From the NCBI GenBank assembly GCA_944392315.1, contig CALXWH010000007.1, forward strand, positions 1 to 64,000: 64,000 nt of DNA. The letters are read 5' to 3'. A program made the position numbers and the translations under genes. The stretch is from an uncultured Alphaproteobacteria bacterium. Its GTDB lineage: Bacteria; Pseudomonadota; Alphaproteobacteria; RF32; CAG-239. Shown here in pieces: positions 51,421 through 59,376 of this stretch (its first letter is position 1; the number at the start of each line of letters is the position of its first letter). The notes beneath the pieces are model-generated. The model made no database searches and was not told the origin of the DNA. It worked only from the letters and a program-made list of their open reading frames with translations.

Positions 51421-52362
51421 TCAATCGGTCGGAAGATGTTTGATGCAAACAATGTTTAGCTTGCCTAATTTGCCGATTTTTTGACTCTGACGGCGAAATT
51501 TTAGCCATTCCATTAGGCTTAACTTCTTTATCTCCGTTCCGTCAAAATTGCAAATCTTCTTACGCCATCCTTGCGGAATAATTAAATAATCACAATTCCT
51601 GCTTTGGTCATATACAATCCAACTGTCTTTCGGGGCTTCATAGAGCTTGGCTGAATGTTTTTTATTTGATAACAACAAAAATGTCCAACATTCCCCGCTA
51701 TCTTCTCCGAAAACCGCTTGTTTGTCTGCGGTCTGACATTCTATGTAGATTTCATCCGTTTTAATGTCTTCGCCGGTCGCTTCTCGTACGGCATAAATGT
51801 TTTCGCCATACATCATCCCCGTATAAACGCGGTGATCGTATTCTAACCACGATACACTCTTTTTTTCTCCAACGGGCGTGTTATATAATATCTCTCTTGT
51901 CTCTTCTGACGATAAATTATACACGTCTACGCTGAATTTGTTACTCAAAATAACAGTGTTGTTCATATATGTGGCTACGCACTTTTCTACCGGTCCCAGA
52001 GGCTTATTTGTGTTATAAATATATAAAAACATCCGATGGGGTTGATAACACCGCAATATCTTATGATTATCTATGATATAATCAAATTCTTCATAAAATA
52101 GCGGGTCTCCGTTGGTTTTATAAACCATACCTCGGTCTTCCGGAGAATAACATACAATCACATCCGCATAAGCATACACATCTGTGGCATAGGCCGGAAT
52201 GATGATGTCTCCGGATTGGTTTTTCACCCCCAGTAAACTGGTGTTTTTATCTCTATAACTGTACAAACCGTTACCCAAAGATTCACGTGATGAGCTACAC
52301 GAACACAAGATAACTACGCAGGTCATAAATGTCATTATGACATTAGCAATTCTTCCTTTCAT
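51421..52362 (-). CDS. WG-repeat-like lipoprotein, paralogue of 50106-50843
   Basis: A lipoprotein signal peptide (MTFMTCVVILCSCSSSRES) is followed by LLGVKNQSGDIIIPAYA, ADVIVCY, and GDPLFYEEFD, the same motif order as its paralogue. The C-terminal half is beta-rich with the ending DGTEIKKLS, which matches TGKEVKKLN in the other protein. It is 75 residues longer. The leader shares ATTTTTATGAAC with that of 50106 and lacks a Shine-Dalgarno sequence. Likely imported together with it. Function unknown. Confidence 0.72.
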   Translation of the reverse strand: MKGRIANVIMTFMTCVVILCSCSSSRESLGNGLYSYRDKNTSLLGVKNQSGDIIIPAYATDVYAYADVIVCYSPEDRGMVYKTNGDPLFYEEFDYIIDNHKILRCYQPHRMFLYIYNTNKPLGPVEKCVATYMNNTVILSNKFSVDVYNLSSEETREILYNTPVGEKKSVSWLEYDHRVYTGMMYGENIYAVREATGEDIKTDEIYIECQTADKQAVFGEDSGECWTFLLLSNKKHSAKLYEAPKDSWIVYDQSRNCDYLIIPQGWRKKICNFDGTEIKKLSLMEWLKFRRQSQKIGKLGKLNIVCIKHLPTD

Positions 52363-52409
52363 AATAATTTTTTGTTTAATAGTTCATAAAAATATCAATA
52401 TCGCGCTCA

Positions 52410-52437
52410 AGTATAGGCTAATGGACTTTTTTGTCAA
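52410..52437 (-). promoter_or_regulatory. Promoter of the lipoprotein gene at 51421
   Basis: On the minus strand TTGACA (52437-52432) and TATACT (52415-52410) are separated by 16 bases, about 48 bases before the ATG. Confidence 0.6.
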
Positions 52438-52539
52438 TATTTAATCTTACTCATTTGGTATTTTAAGCACTTTTGTTTAAGTCTCTGTTAATCTTTTGCC
52501 TATATACTTCGGATATAGCTTAATTTTGGGGAGAAAAAT

Positions 52540-53871
52540 ATGATTACTATCGGGATTATGACGGGAAATTCTCTTGACGGCGTGGATGCAGTCATGACGG
52601 ATTTTGCCGATAACGGTAATATTTATGATATCGCCGGTGTTTCTATCCCCTACTCGGCTAAACTTAAAAATGATATGCTTGAGTTGCGCCAACAGGTCAC
52701 CGATGTACAATCTGATATGAATAAAGCCTCTAAATTGCCTTTATTTAAGTCTGTTTTAGCCGAATATACGGGTTTGGTGGCTGAAACAGTGGAAGAGTTA
52801 ATCAAAAAATCCGGCGTTGAAAGAGAAAAAATAGCCGCTATCGGGCTTCATGGGCAATCTTGCGGCGAACATAATCCTCCCTCGCTTGCTCATGGCGCAG
52901 AACCTTTTACAACGCAAATTTTTGACGCAGCGGCTTTGGCTAAAAAAACAAAATTGCCGGTTATTTATGATTTTCGTTCCGATGATATCTTTAACGGCGG
53001 TGAAGGTGCGCCTTTGGCTCCTATGCACAATTTGCACCTCAGCTATACTTTATCTAAGCGAGGAATGTTTCCGATTTGCTTTATCAATGGCGGAAATACC
53101 TCTAATCTTGCCGTGATTACCAGCGGCGATACCTTGCGTAAAAAAGTTTTGGGCTTTGATTGCGGGCCTTTTAACCATTATGTAGACTTCTTAGCACGTT
53201 CTTTTTTTGATAAAGATTTTGATGAAGACGGTAAGCTCGCTCTTGAGGGACATATCAACAGTATGCTCCTCAATGACCTTTATGAAGAAGCAGCCGTTAC
53301 TGCTGGTGGCGATAATTATTTTGAGCTTCTGCCGCCAAAATCTTCAGGACCGCATCTCTATCACATGGAAGAGAGACTTAAAAATTATCCTTTGGCCGAA
53401 GTTGATATTCTGCGCACAGTAGAATATTTTTCGGCCTATGTCGTCTTTTTAAGTTTGAGATTTGTGCCTAATCAGCTTGATTTTCCGCATTATTTCTTGT
53501 TGTTTGGCGGTGGTTGGCGAAACCCGCTTATCTATCGCGATTTTACTAGCTTGTTGACCGGAAGAGGATTGGTCTTGCCCCAGCATACGCAAATGGCGCA
53601 AGCTATTTGGCAAAGATTACGCGGTAAGAAATTCTTTGTTTCTATGTCTGATGATTACAATATCAGCGGGCAATATATGGAAGCGCGGATTATGGCTGAC
53701 TTGGCAAGATGCTTTATCTTACACAAAAAATTCACCTCTCCTGAAATGACCGGTTGTCGCAAAGGGGCTGTTTGCGGAATTATCTGCAACCCCGGTGAAA
53801 ATACCCGCCGAAAAGGACGCGGCTTCACCTACTCCAGAGCTTCCAAAGGTTGGTCTAAGCTCAAAAAATAG
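52540..53871 (+). CDS. anmK: Anhydro-N-acetylmuramic acid kinase
   Basis: AnmK phosphorylates and opens anhydro-MurNAc during peptidoglycan recycling. IGIMTGNSLDGVDAVM is the phosphate-binding start, LGFDCGPFNHYVD carries the catalytic Asp, and LLFGGGWRNPLIY is the late nucleotide motif. At 443 residues it is longer than usual (about 370); the last 60 residues are a basic, Cys-containing tail (MTGCRKGAVCGIICNPGENT) outside the core. GGGGAG precedes the start. A Firmicutes-like MurG gene is convergent downstream. Confidence 0.92.
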   Translation: MITIGIMTGNSLDGVDAVMTDFADNGNIYDIAGVSIPYSAKLKNDMLELRQQVTDVQSDMNKASKLPLFKSVLAEYTGLVAETVEELIKKSGVEREKIAAIGLHGQSCGEHNPPSLAHGAEPFTTQIFDAAALAKKTKLPVIYDFRSDDIFNGGEGAPLAPMHNLHLSYTLSKRGMFPICFINGGNTSNLAVITSGDTLRKKVLGFDCGPFNHYVDFLARSFFDKDFDEDGKLALEGHINSMLLNDLYEEAAVTAGGDNYFELLPPKSSGPHLYHMEERLKNYPLAEVDILRTVEYFSAYVVFLSLRFVPNQLDFPHYFLLFGGGWRNPLIYRDFTSLLTGRGLVLPQHTQMAQAIWQRLRGKKFFVSMSDDYNISGQYMEARIMADLARCFILHKKFTSPEMTGCRKGAVCGIICNPGENTRRKGRGFTYSRASKGWSKLKK

Positions 53872-53904
53872 CGTCTTTCCACCGCGTTATCTGATAAAAT
53901 TAAA

Positions 53905-53936
53905 GCGAGAGAAATATTTCCCTCGCTTCTTTTTTC
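53905..53936 (+). terminator. Intrinsic terminator of anmK
   Basis: GCGAG-A-GAAA pairs with TTTC-C-CTCGC (53905-53926), followed by TTCTTTTTTCTCC. Confidence 0.75.
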
Positions 53937-53971
53937 TCCTCGTTTTTTTCCTTTATCTTGCCCTAGCTTTC

Positions 53972-55054
53972 TTATTTGCAGATATCTTCACATAAGGCTT
54001 CGTTGGTGGTTATCTTTACCGGATTTTCCGCCATGGCTTGGCTATACTTGGCGCGGTTTTGATAAACCTTATCCAACATCGGCAATAAAATATTTGGATT
54101 TGCGATATCTTCATCTTTGATTATCTCCGCGTATCCTTTATCTGCAAAACTCTTGGCATTCAGGCTTTGCTCCCCGCGGGAAGATTTGGCCGGAAGCGGC
54201 ACCAATATCATCGGTTTATGCAGGCTTGCCAGTTCAAAAATAGAATTTGAGCCGGCACGCGAAACGACAATATCCGCCAAGGCCATTAAATCTTTCAACT
54301 CAGCATCCACATATTCATATTGATGATAACCCTGATGATGCAATTTGTCATTATACCCGTTTTTACCGGCGATATGTATCAGTTGGTATTTTTTGAGAAT
54401 GCTCTCAAAATTTTGCTCTACGGCATCATTTAAGCTCTTGGCTCCCAAACTGCCGCCGATGACCATAACGGTCGGTTTATGAGGGTCCAGTTCTGCAAAC
54501 TCAGCCCCCTTCTCGCGGTTGCCGTTAAACAATCTGTCGGATAAGACCGGTCCGACACAGCGGACTTTTTGTTTGTTTTTGATATATTTTTCGGTTTCGG
54601 GAAATGTGGTATAAAACGTGCTCACAAACGGCAGGCTCATTTTGTTTGCAAGACCAGGCGTTATATCCGATTCATGCATAAATATCTTTTTTCGGTTTAC
54701 ATAGCCGCCGACGACCACCGGAAAAGACACAAAGCCGCCTTTGGAAAAAATAATATCCGGATTGATTTTATGCACCAAAACAGTCGCCTGCAAGCACCCT
54801 AACGGAATTTTTATCATATCTACGAAGTTTTGCCACGAAAAGTAACGACGCAGCTTTCCGGTTAAAATACCATAATATTTCACTTCAGGAAACTTCGCCA
54901 CCAGCTCTTGCTCCATGCCGCCTTTGGAGCCTATATAGGAGATTTCCCAGCCATGTTTTATAAACCATGGGATTAAGGCGAGATTGAGCGTTACATGGCC
55001 GGCCGAACCGCCGCCCGTAAATATAATCTTTTTCTTCTCTTGTGTTGCTGGCAT
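53972..55054 (-). CDS. murG: MurG-type N-acetylglucosaminyltransferase (Firmicutes-like)
   Basis: MurG adds GlcNAc to lipid I to make lipid II. GGGSAGHVTLNLALIPWF is the N-terminal glycine loop, IIFSKGGFVSFPVVVGGY and FMHESDITPGLANKMSLPF follow, and the C-terminal donor domain has GGSLGAKSLND and VVSRAGSNSIFELASLHKP. Several of these (GSKGGMEQELV, YYGILTGKLRRYF, PETEKYIKNKQKV) resemble clostridial MurG rather than the alphaproteobacterial type. It lies outside any mur/fts cluster. It may be a second, imported copy, so the gene name is provisional. Confidence 0.85.
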   Translation of the reverse strand: MPATQEKKKIIFTGGGSAGHVTLNLALIPWFIKHGWEISYIGSKGGMEQELVAKFPEVKYYGILTGKLRRYFSWQNFVDMIKIPLGCLQATVLVHKINPDIIFSKGGFVSFPVVVGGYVNRKKIFMHESDITPGLANKMSLPFVSTFYTTFPETEKYIKNKQKVRCVGPVLSDRLFNGNREKGAEFAELDPHKPTVMVIGGSLGAKSLNDAVEQNFESILKKYQLIHIAGKNGYNDKLHHQGYHQYEYVDAELKDLMALADIVVSRAGSNSIFELASLHKPMILVPLPAKSSRGEQSLNAKSFADKGYAEIIKDEDIANPNILLPMLDKVYQNRAKYSQAMAENPVKITTNEALCEDICK

Positions 55055-55069
55055 TATCTTCTCCTCTTT

Positions 55070-56494
55070 TTAGAGCTTATCTTCTTTGATGTTCGGTTCT
55101 TGTTCTGTTTCTGACGATGGTTTCGTTTCATCATCTGCAGGCGTTTCTTCCGGTGCTTCTAACATTAACTCACTATCTTTTAAGTTCAGGTTAATGCTCT
55201 TATTGGTTTTGGCTCCTAGCTTTTTCATATTTTCTGCCTGAGATAAAGCCGAACCCTTGCCATATAACTTGGTCATGGCGGCCGTATAGGCATTATTCGT
55301 TTGATTTAGACCGCGTTCTATTGCTTTCATATCATCCATAAAGGCGGCCAGTTTATCATAGATTTTTCCGCCTAATTCCGCAATTTTCTGAACATTTTGA
55401 TTCTGTTTATCTATACGCCATAAATTCTCTACCGTTCTTAATATCGGCAACAGCGACAACGGCGTTGCCAAAATTACATTGCGGCGGTAGGCATAATCAT
55501 ATAACGTGTTATCGGCCTCTAATGCTGCCACATAGGCGCTTTCTATCGGGATAAACATAATCACATAATTCAATGTTTTATTTTTCAGCAGCTTCTGATA
55601 TTCTTTTACCGCCAACTCGTCTATATGGTTTTTGATGCAATTTAGGTTCTTTTGCAGGCTTTTATCACGGGTTACCGTATCTTCTGCTTGGACGGCTTCC
55701 AGATAATCATTCAACGAAACTTTAGAATCTACAATAATATCCCGCCCTTCCGGCAAATGAATAATCACGTCCGGACGATAGAGTTTTTTATCTTCTGACT
55801 GAAAGCTCTCTTGTGTGTCATAATCTTGACCTTTACGCAAACCTGAGATTTCCAAAATTCTATCCAGCTGATATTCGCCCCAGTTGCCTTGTGCTTTTTT
55901 ATTTCCTTTCAAGGCTTCGGTTAAACTTTGGGCATCTTTGCTTAAGTTCTGGTTCAAATTCATCAAATTTGCCAATTGGGTATCTAAGGTTGCTTTGCGT
56001 TGAATACTCTCTTCTCTGGCGGTATTTACCTCGCTCTTAAACGCTTTTAACTGCTCGGCAAAGGGACTTAGAATATTGCTTAACGTGTTTTTTTGTTCAT
56101 TTGAAAAACTCTCGTGCTGAGCCTTGATAATCTCGTTTGAGATATCCTTAAACTTTAAGCTCAATTCCTCTTTCATCTTTTCCAGATATTGTATCCGTTC
56201 GGTCAAACTCTCTTCTTTAGCGGCAGATGATGCTTTTAAGGCGCTTAATTCCCGCTCCAGCACGGTTACGGTTTCTAAATATTTTAATTTTTCAGACTCG
56301 GCCTTGGCGGCGCCGGATATCGTATCGGCAAATTTTGATTCGGTTACGGCGTGTTTTAGCTGTAATTCACTGTATTTTTCGTAAATATTATTATACTCAG
56401 TAGATTTACGTAGCAGACGAACTCGGTATACAATAGCTAAATAAACAGCGATTATCAAAATTGTACAGAGTATCATGATTATGTAATTTGTCAT
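55070..56494 (-). CDS. rmuC: DNA recombination protein RmuC
   Basis: RmuC limits DNA inversion and has a nuclease-like fold. One N-terminal membrane helix is followed by a coiled coil of about 150 residues, then the RmuC domain: QGNWGEYQLDRILE, YRPDVIIHLPEGRDIIVDSKV, NYVIMFIPIESAYVAAL and RNVILATPLSLLPILRTV. The 474-residue length is normal. The acidic, Pro/Glu-rich C-terminus is unremarkable. It is separated from the murG start by only 15 bp, so the two are likely co-transcribed. Confidence 0.95.
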   Translation of the reverse strand: MTNYIIMILCTILIIAVYLAIVYRVRLLRKSTEYNNIYEKYSELQLKHAVTESKFADTISGAAKAESEKLKYLETVTVLERELSALKASSAAKEESLTERIQYLEKMKEELSLKFKDISNEIIKAQHESFSNEQKNTLSNILSPFAEQLKAFKSEVNTAREESIQRKATLDTQLANLMNLNQNLSKDAQSLTEALKGNKKAQGNWGEYQLDRILEISGLRKGQDYDTQESFQSEDKKLYRPDVIIHLPEGRDIIVDSKVSLNDYLEAVQAEDTVTRDKSLQKNLNCIKNHIDELAVKEYQKLLKNKTLNYVIMFIPIESAYVAALEADNTLYDYAYRRNVILATPLSLLPILRTVENLWRIDKQNQNVQKIAELGGKIYDKLAAFMDDMKAIERGLNQTNNAYTAAMTKLYGKGSALSQAENMKKLGAKTNKSINLNLKDSELMLEAPEETPADDETKPSSETEQEPNIKEDKL

Positions 56495-56833
56495 GGTTTT
56501 ATCCCTTATAAACCCCTTATTTCAATTATCTCTACTATATTTTTTTTATTTTTGTTTGACAATTATTTTCCTTCCCCTATTGCTTTTTGTTAATAAATCC
56601 CAATATAAGTCGTTGCGCGCATTTGTTATATACAATATTACTTTGTAATACTGTTTTTTAAACTTATGGTATTCTTTTTTGCTTAATACAATAATAAGTA
56701 AATTTTTCTTGATTTTATCATGACTTTGTTGTAATATCCGTTTAGTAATCTGAGGTATGCAACTCTACGTTGTCTTATATACAATATCGGTTGTATTCCT
56801 TTTTTCTTAACTTATTACGAAGGGAATATAAAT
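56495..56833. promoter_or_regulatory. AT-rich intergenic region with a 13-bp direct repeat
   Basis: The 339-bp gap between rmuC and the LRR gene has no gene. TTATATACAATAT occurs at 56626-56638 and again at 56775-56787 in the same orientation, 149 bp apart. A TTGACA lies at 56556-56561 on the plus strand without a clear partner. Control of the LRR gene through these repeats is possible but unproven. Confidence 0.35.
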
Positions 56834-57661
56834 ATGAAGGGCTTTTCTAATGAATGCGGCTCCAGAAACGCGTTTGGGTACTTTGACTGTTTTGCCGGCG
56901 AAATTGTACTGAAACGCCCATGTACGAGAAAACAAGATATTCAAGAGGCTTATTTTTGGATTGAAACTTGCTCTAACTTAAAGAAATTTTCTTTGGGTGT
57001 GGGTTCGGTTGAAACTTTTTTAGCCAACGGAACTGCTAACAGTTTGTATAAAACAGCGCGGGGAATTCTTAAAAATTCTATTATCAAAAATAAATATTCA
57101 GATGCAGAAATGCTTCGTAATGTCATCCTTAGACTTATGAAACATAAAGAATTGCGTAACCTCGGCTTGAAATGCTTTATGTTTTCTGATGATCAGTTAT
57201 TGTTTGAACGACTGTTGGAGCTTATACATAATTTGCCGGATTTGGCTTATTTGGATTTAACAGGTTGCTATTTTTCAGATGAACAACTGATTGATTTGGC
57301 TAAAGTTATCGCTAAAACGAAAATTGCGCATCTGATTTGGCCGGAACCCAGATTGAGTAAATCTCTCCTTGATGAGATTCTTAATGCGCTTAAACTCAAT
57401 AAATCTTTGGTTGTTATCGCCAATGCGCCGGTTGATGTCTTAAAATTGGCTAAAAGAAATCGCGAAGATCTGTTTTCTTTGGGTAAATATCCAAGTATGA
57501 TGGATGATGAGGATATTGCTATTATTAAAGCGTTTAGAAATTCTGTTATCGTTGCTTTTGCTTATGAAAAAGAAAAGCTCGCGGAAATGGAAAAAACTTT
57601 TATGGCTGTTTTGGCTGAATATCCTGATTATCCCGATAAAAATTTTAATAATTGCGCTTAA
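56834..57661 (+). CDS. Leucine-rich-repeat (RNI-like) protein
   Basis: The 275-residue protein has an LRR block of the ribonuclease-inhibitor type at residues about 105-185: LRNLGLKCFMFSDDQLL, LAYLDLTGCYFSDEQLI and IAHLIWPEPRLSKSLLDEIL, spaced 28-55 residues. No signal peptide is visible. Such repeats bind proteins; the partner is unknown. GAAGGGAATAT precedes the ATG. A terminator follows. Confidence 0.75.
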   Translation: MKGFSNECGSRNAFGYFDCFAGEIVLKRPCTRKQDIQEAYFWIETCSNLKKFSLGVGSVETFLANGTANSLYKTARGILKNSIIKNKYSDAEMLRNVILRLMKHKELRNLGLKCFMFSDDQLLFERLLELIHNLPDLAYLDLTGCYFSDEQLIDLAKVIAKTKIAHLIWPEPRLSKSLLDEILNALKLNKSLVVIANAPVDVLKLAKRNREDLFSLGKYPSMMDDEDIAIIKAFRNSVIVAFAYEKEKLAEMEKTFMAVLAEYPDYPDKNFNNCA

Positions 57662-57686
57662 ATTTTTATTTTTTTCACGCTTTTTT

Positions 57687-57714
57687 ATCCGCCAGAAATG
57701 GCGGATTTTTTTTG
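57687..57714 (+). terminator. Intrinsic terminator of the LRR gene
   Basis: ATCCGCC (57687-57693) pairs with GGCGGAT (57700-57706), followed by TTTTTTTG. Confidence 0.9.
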
Positions 57715-58005
57715 ACTTCTCATTTTTCTATCTTCCTCTTTGGATAATCGCTAATATTCTTTATATGAATATTTGTCAAAATATTCAACCGTGTGAATAT
57801 TTTATCTATCTTGTTGTTTGTGCCTATTTTTTCTTATATAAGTCATCTAATTTATTATTCTTTAAGAATATTATTCATTTTTTAGCAAACATTCATTTTA
57901 TTCACTTTTGTTATCTCATTTTCCTTAAAAGTGCATATAAAAAAAATACCTTTCCGTATAAAACGAAAAGGCTTAATATTGTATATTTTCACCTATTTAT
58001 AAGAA
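57715..58005. other. AT-rich gap with GAATATT-type motifs and a minus-strand terminator
   Basis: No gene is visible. GAATATTT (57767-57774) and AAATATTC (57779-57786) form an 8-bp perfect inverted repeat, and GAATATT recurs near 57795 and 57863. At about 57940-57975 a minus-strand hairpin (CCTTTTCG/CGGAAAGG) followed by TATTTTTTTT ends the XRE gene. Open frames that cross this gap are AT-rich noise with improbable hydrophobic composition. Confidence 0.4.
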
Positions 58006-58512
58006 TTAAATGGTTGTGACTGAAATTTTTTGGATAACCTTCCCCTTAATTTTTATATCTTTAATATCTGCATATTCCGTCTCGTAGGCTTTATTATCGT
58101 ATATAAGTGCTACTTTTTCATATGATAACGTTTGAATACGTCTTATTTGCTCTCTACCATCTTTCTCTATAAAATAAACACCATCATCGTTTTTAGTGCT
58201 TTGTGGCTGAATAACGGCAATCTCCCCTTTTTGCAAGGTTGGTGACATTGTATCTGTCGTTATCTTCATTGTCAGACTTCCTTGCGGCAAATTCAAATTC
58301 ACCACCAACGGCGAACTTTCGGCTTTTTCTCTTCCCATTATTCGTTCCAACGGGCACTCCAAAGCCTCGGCAATTGCTCGCGCCGTATCTAACCTTAAAT
58401 CTACCTGACCGTTTTCTATTTTCGTTAGATTACCTTGCGACATATGCAATTTCTGCGCCAACTCCGTGACGCTTATCCCCATTGATTTGCGAATTTGCTT
58501 GATATTGTTCAT
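58006..58512 (-). CDS. XRE-type regulator with S24-like C-terminal domain, catalytic dyad lost
   Basis: Residues 1-60 are an XRE helix-turn-helix (VTELAQKLHMSQGNLTKIEN). Residues 80-168 follow the LexA/CI-like S24 fold: TMKITTDTMSPTLQKGEIAVI and later GVYFIEKDGREQIRRIQT. The catalytic Ser of the usual DSM motif is Thr (T88) and the catalytic Lys of the KR motif is Arg (R124), so self-cleavage is not expected. The ATG at 58512 overlaps the stop of the upstream MORN-repeat gene by four bases (ATGA), indicating translational coupling. Target unknown. Confidence 0.85.
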   Translation of the reverse strand: MNNIKQIRKSMGISVTELAQKLHMSQGNLTKIENGQVDLRLDTARAIAEALECPLERIMGREKAESSPLVVNLNLPQGSLTMKITTDTMSPTLQKGEIAVIQPQSTKNDDGVYFIEKDGREQIRRIQTLSYEKVALIYDNKAYETEYADIKDIKIKGKVIQKISVTTI

Positions 58513-59222
58513 TGGATCACATTTACGCGCCCCTTTCCCATCGCACATCCATTAACTTCTATCGTCGTTTCTAAAAATATTTGATGTTTTTTTAGCATAC
58601 TTAAGGTTTTCTCGTCCAAATTTTGTTTGTACCGTTTGGTGTCCGTTTCACTCTTTTTATACATACAATAGCCGGAAATCAGTGCATTATTCTGAAATGT
58701 TAACTCATAAACCATTTCTCCGGTTTTATCATACAAACGATACTGACCATTTAATTTTCCGCCAATATAAATTCCTTGTTCCTGCATATAGCCGTTTTCA
58801 TAATAAAATTTTGCCACCCCCTCTTTATAGCCTTTCTTATAAGGCGTGGTGGACTCTAGCTTGTTGTGTTTATAATAAGTCTTAGCGATACCGTTTAATT
58901 TACCTTTTTCGTAGGGCTTTTCTGATAAAATATCTCCATTGATATAATATGATATCACGGTTCCATCCAGTATTCCTTGTGTCAGCGGATATTGACGTAT
59001 CAACTCTCCTTCACGATATTTGCGCAATTCTCCCGTTATCGGATTACCTGCTAAATCGGTGCAGAACGTTATTCTATCTTCTTTACGCATATAGCACTTC
59101 ACTTCATCCGGTATGATATAGATTTTAGGACTTTCTTTTTGCGGCTCAGCATCTTCGGCCATCACGGCCACAACACCTGTTAACAACAAAGCTGCTATGG
59201 TACATGGGAGGATTTTACGCAT
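58509..59222 (-). CDS. Secreted MORN-variant (YwqK-like) repeat protein
   Basis: A signal peptide (first 22 residues, ending VMA) leads to a protein with several MORN-variant repeats of 20-24 residues: GTVISYYINGDILSEKPYE, GIAKTYYKHNKLESTTPYK, GVAKFYYENGYMQEQGIY, GQYRLYDKTGEMVYELTF. The family is found in antitoxin-like YwqK proteins and in many secreted repeat proteins; no toxin partner is visible here. It is the first gene of a two-gene operon with the XRE regulator. Function unknown. Confidence 0.8.
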   Translation of the reverse strand: MRKILPCTIAALLLTGVVAVMAEDAEPQKESPKIYIIPDEVKCYMRKEDRITFCTDLAGNPITGELRKYREGELIRQYPLTQGILDGTVISYYINGDILSEKPYEKGKLNGIAKTYYKHNKLESTTPYKKGYKEGVAKFYYENGYMQEQGIYIGGKLNGQYRLYDKTGEMVYELTFQNNALISGYCMYKKSETDTKRYKQNLDEKTLSMLKKHQIFLETTIEVNGCAMGKGRVNVIQ

Positions 59223-59293
59223 CTAACACCTCATCTAACGTCTTAGTCAATTTATTTTGATTTTAGCAATGGTTACTTAAAAATTGTTTAACA

Positions 59294-59344
59294 GTTTCTC
59301 TGTTTTATCGCAAACAGAAACGCGGCACTTTTCAGCACCGCGCT
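59294..59344 (-). terminator. Hairpin terminator region of thrS
   Basis: On the minus strand GCGGTGC pairs with GTGCCGC (59342-59322) with two G-U pairs, followed by GTTTCTGTTT. A second hairpin, GTTT..CTGTTT/AAACAG..AAAC at 59294-59320, follows. The T tail is weak, so efficiency is uncertain. Confidence 0.55.
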
Positions 59345-59376
59345 CCTTTATTTATATATCCATATTAAGATATCGC

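Noticed and set aside
49990-52500. Attachment-site duplication of the tRNA-Ser 3' end
   Set aside because: I looked for a second copy of TCAAATCCCTGTCTCTCCGC downstream and saw none within the window; no integrase gene is present.
57504-58019. Plus-strand frame of 171 codons overlapping the LRR gene end and the following gap
   Set aside because: Phe/Ile/Tyr-dominated noise from AT-rich DNA; it crosses a strong terminator and has no Shine-Dalgarno sequence.
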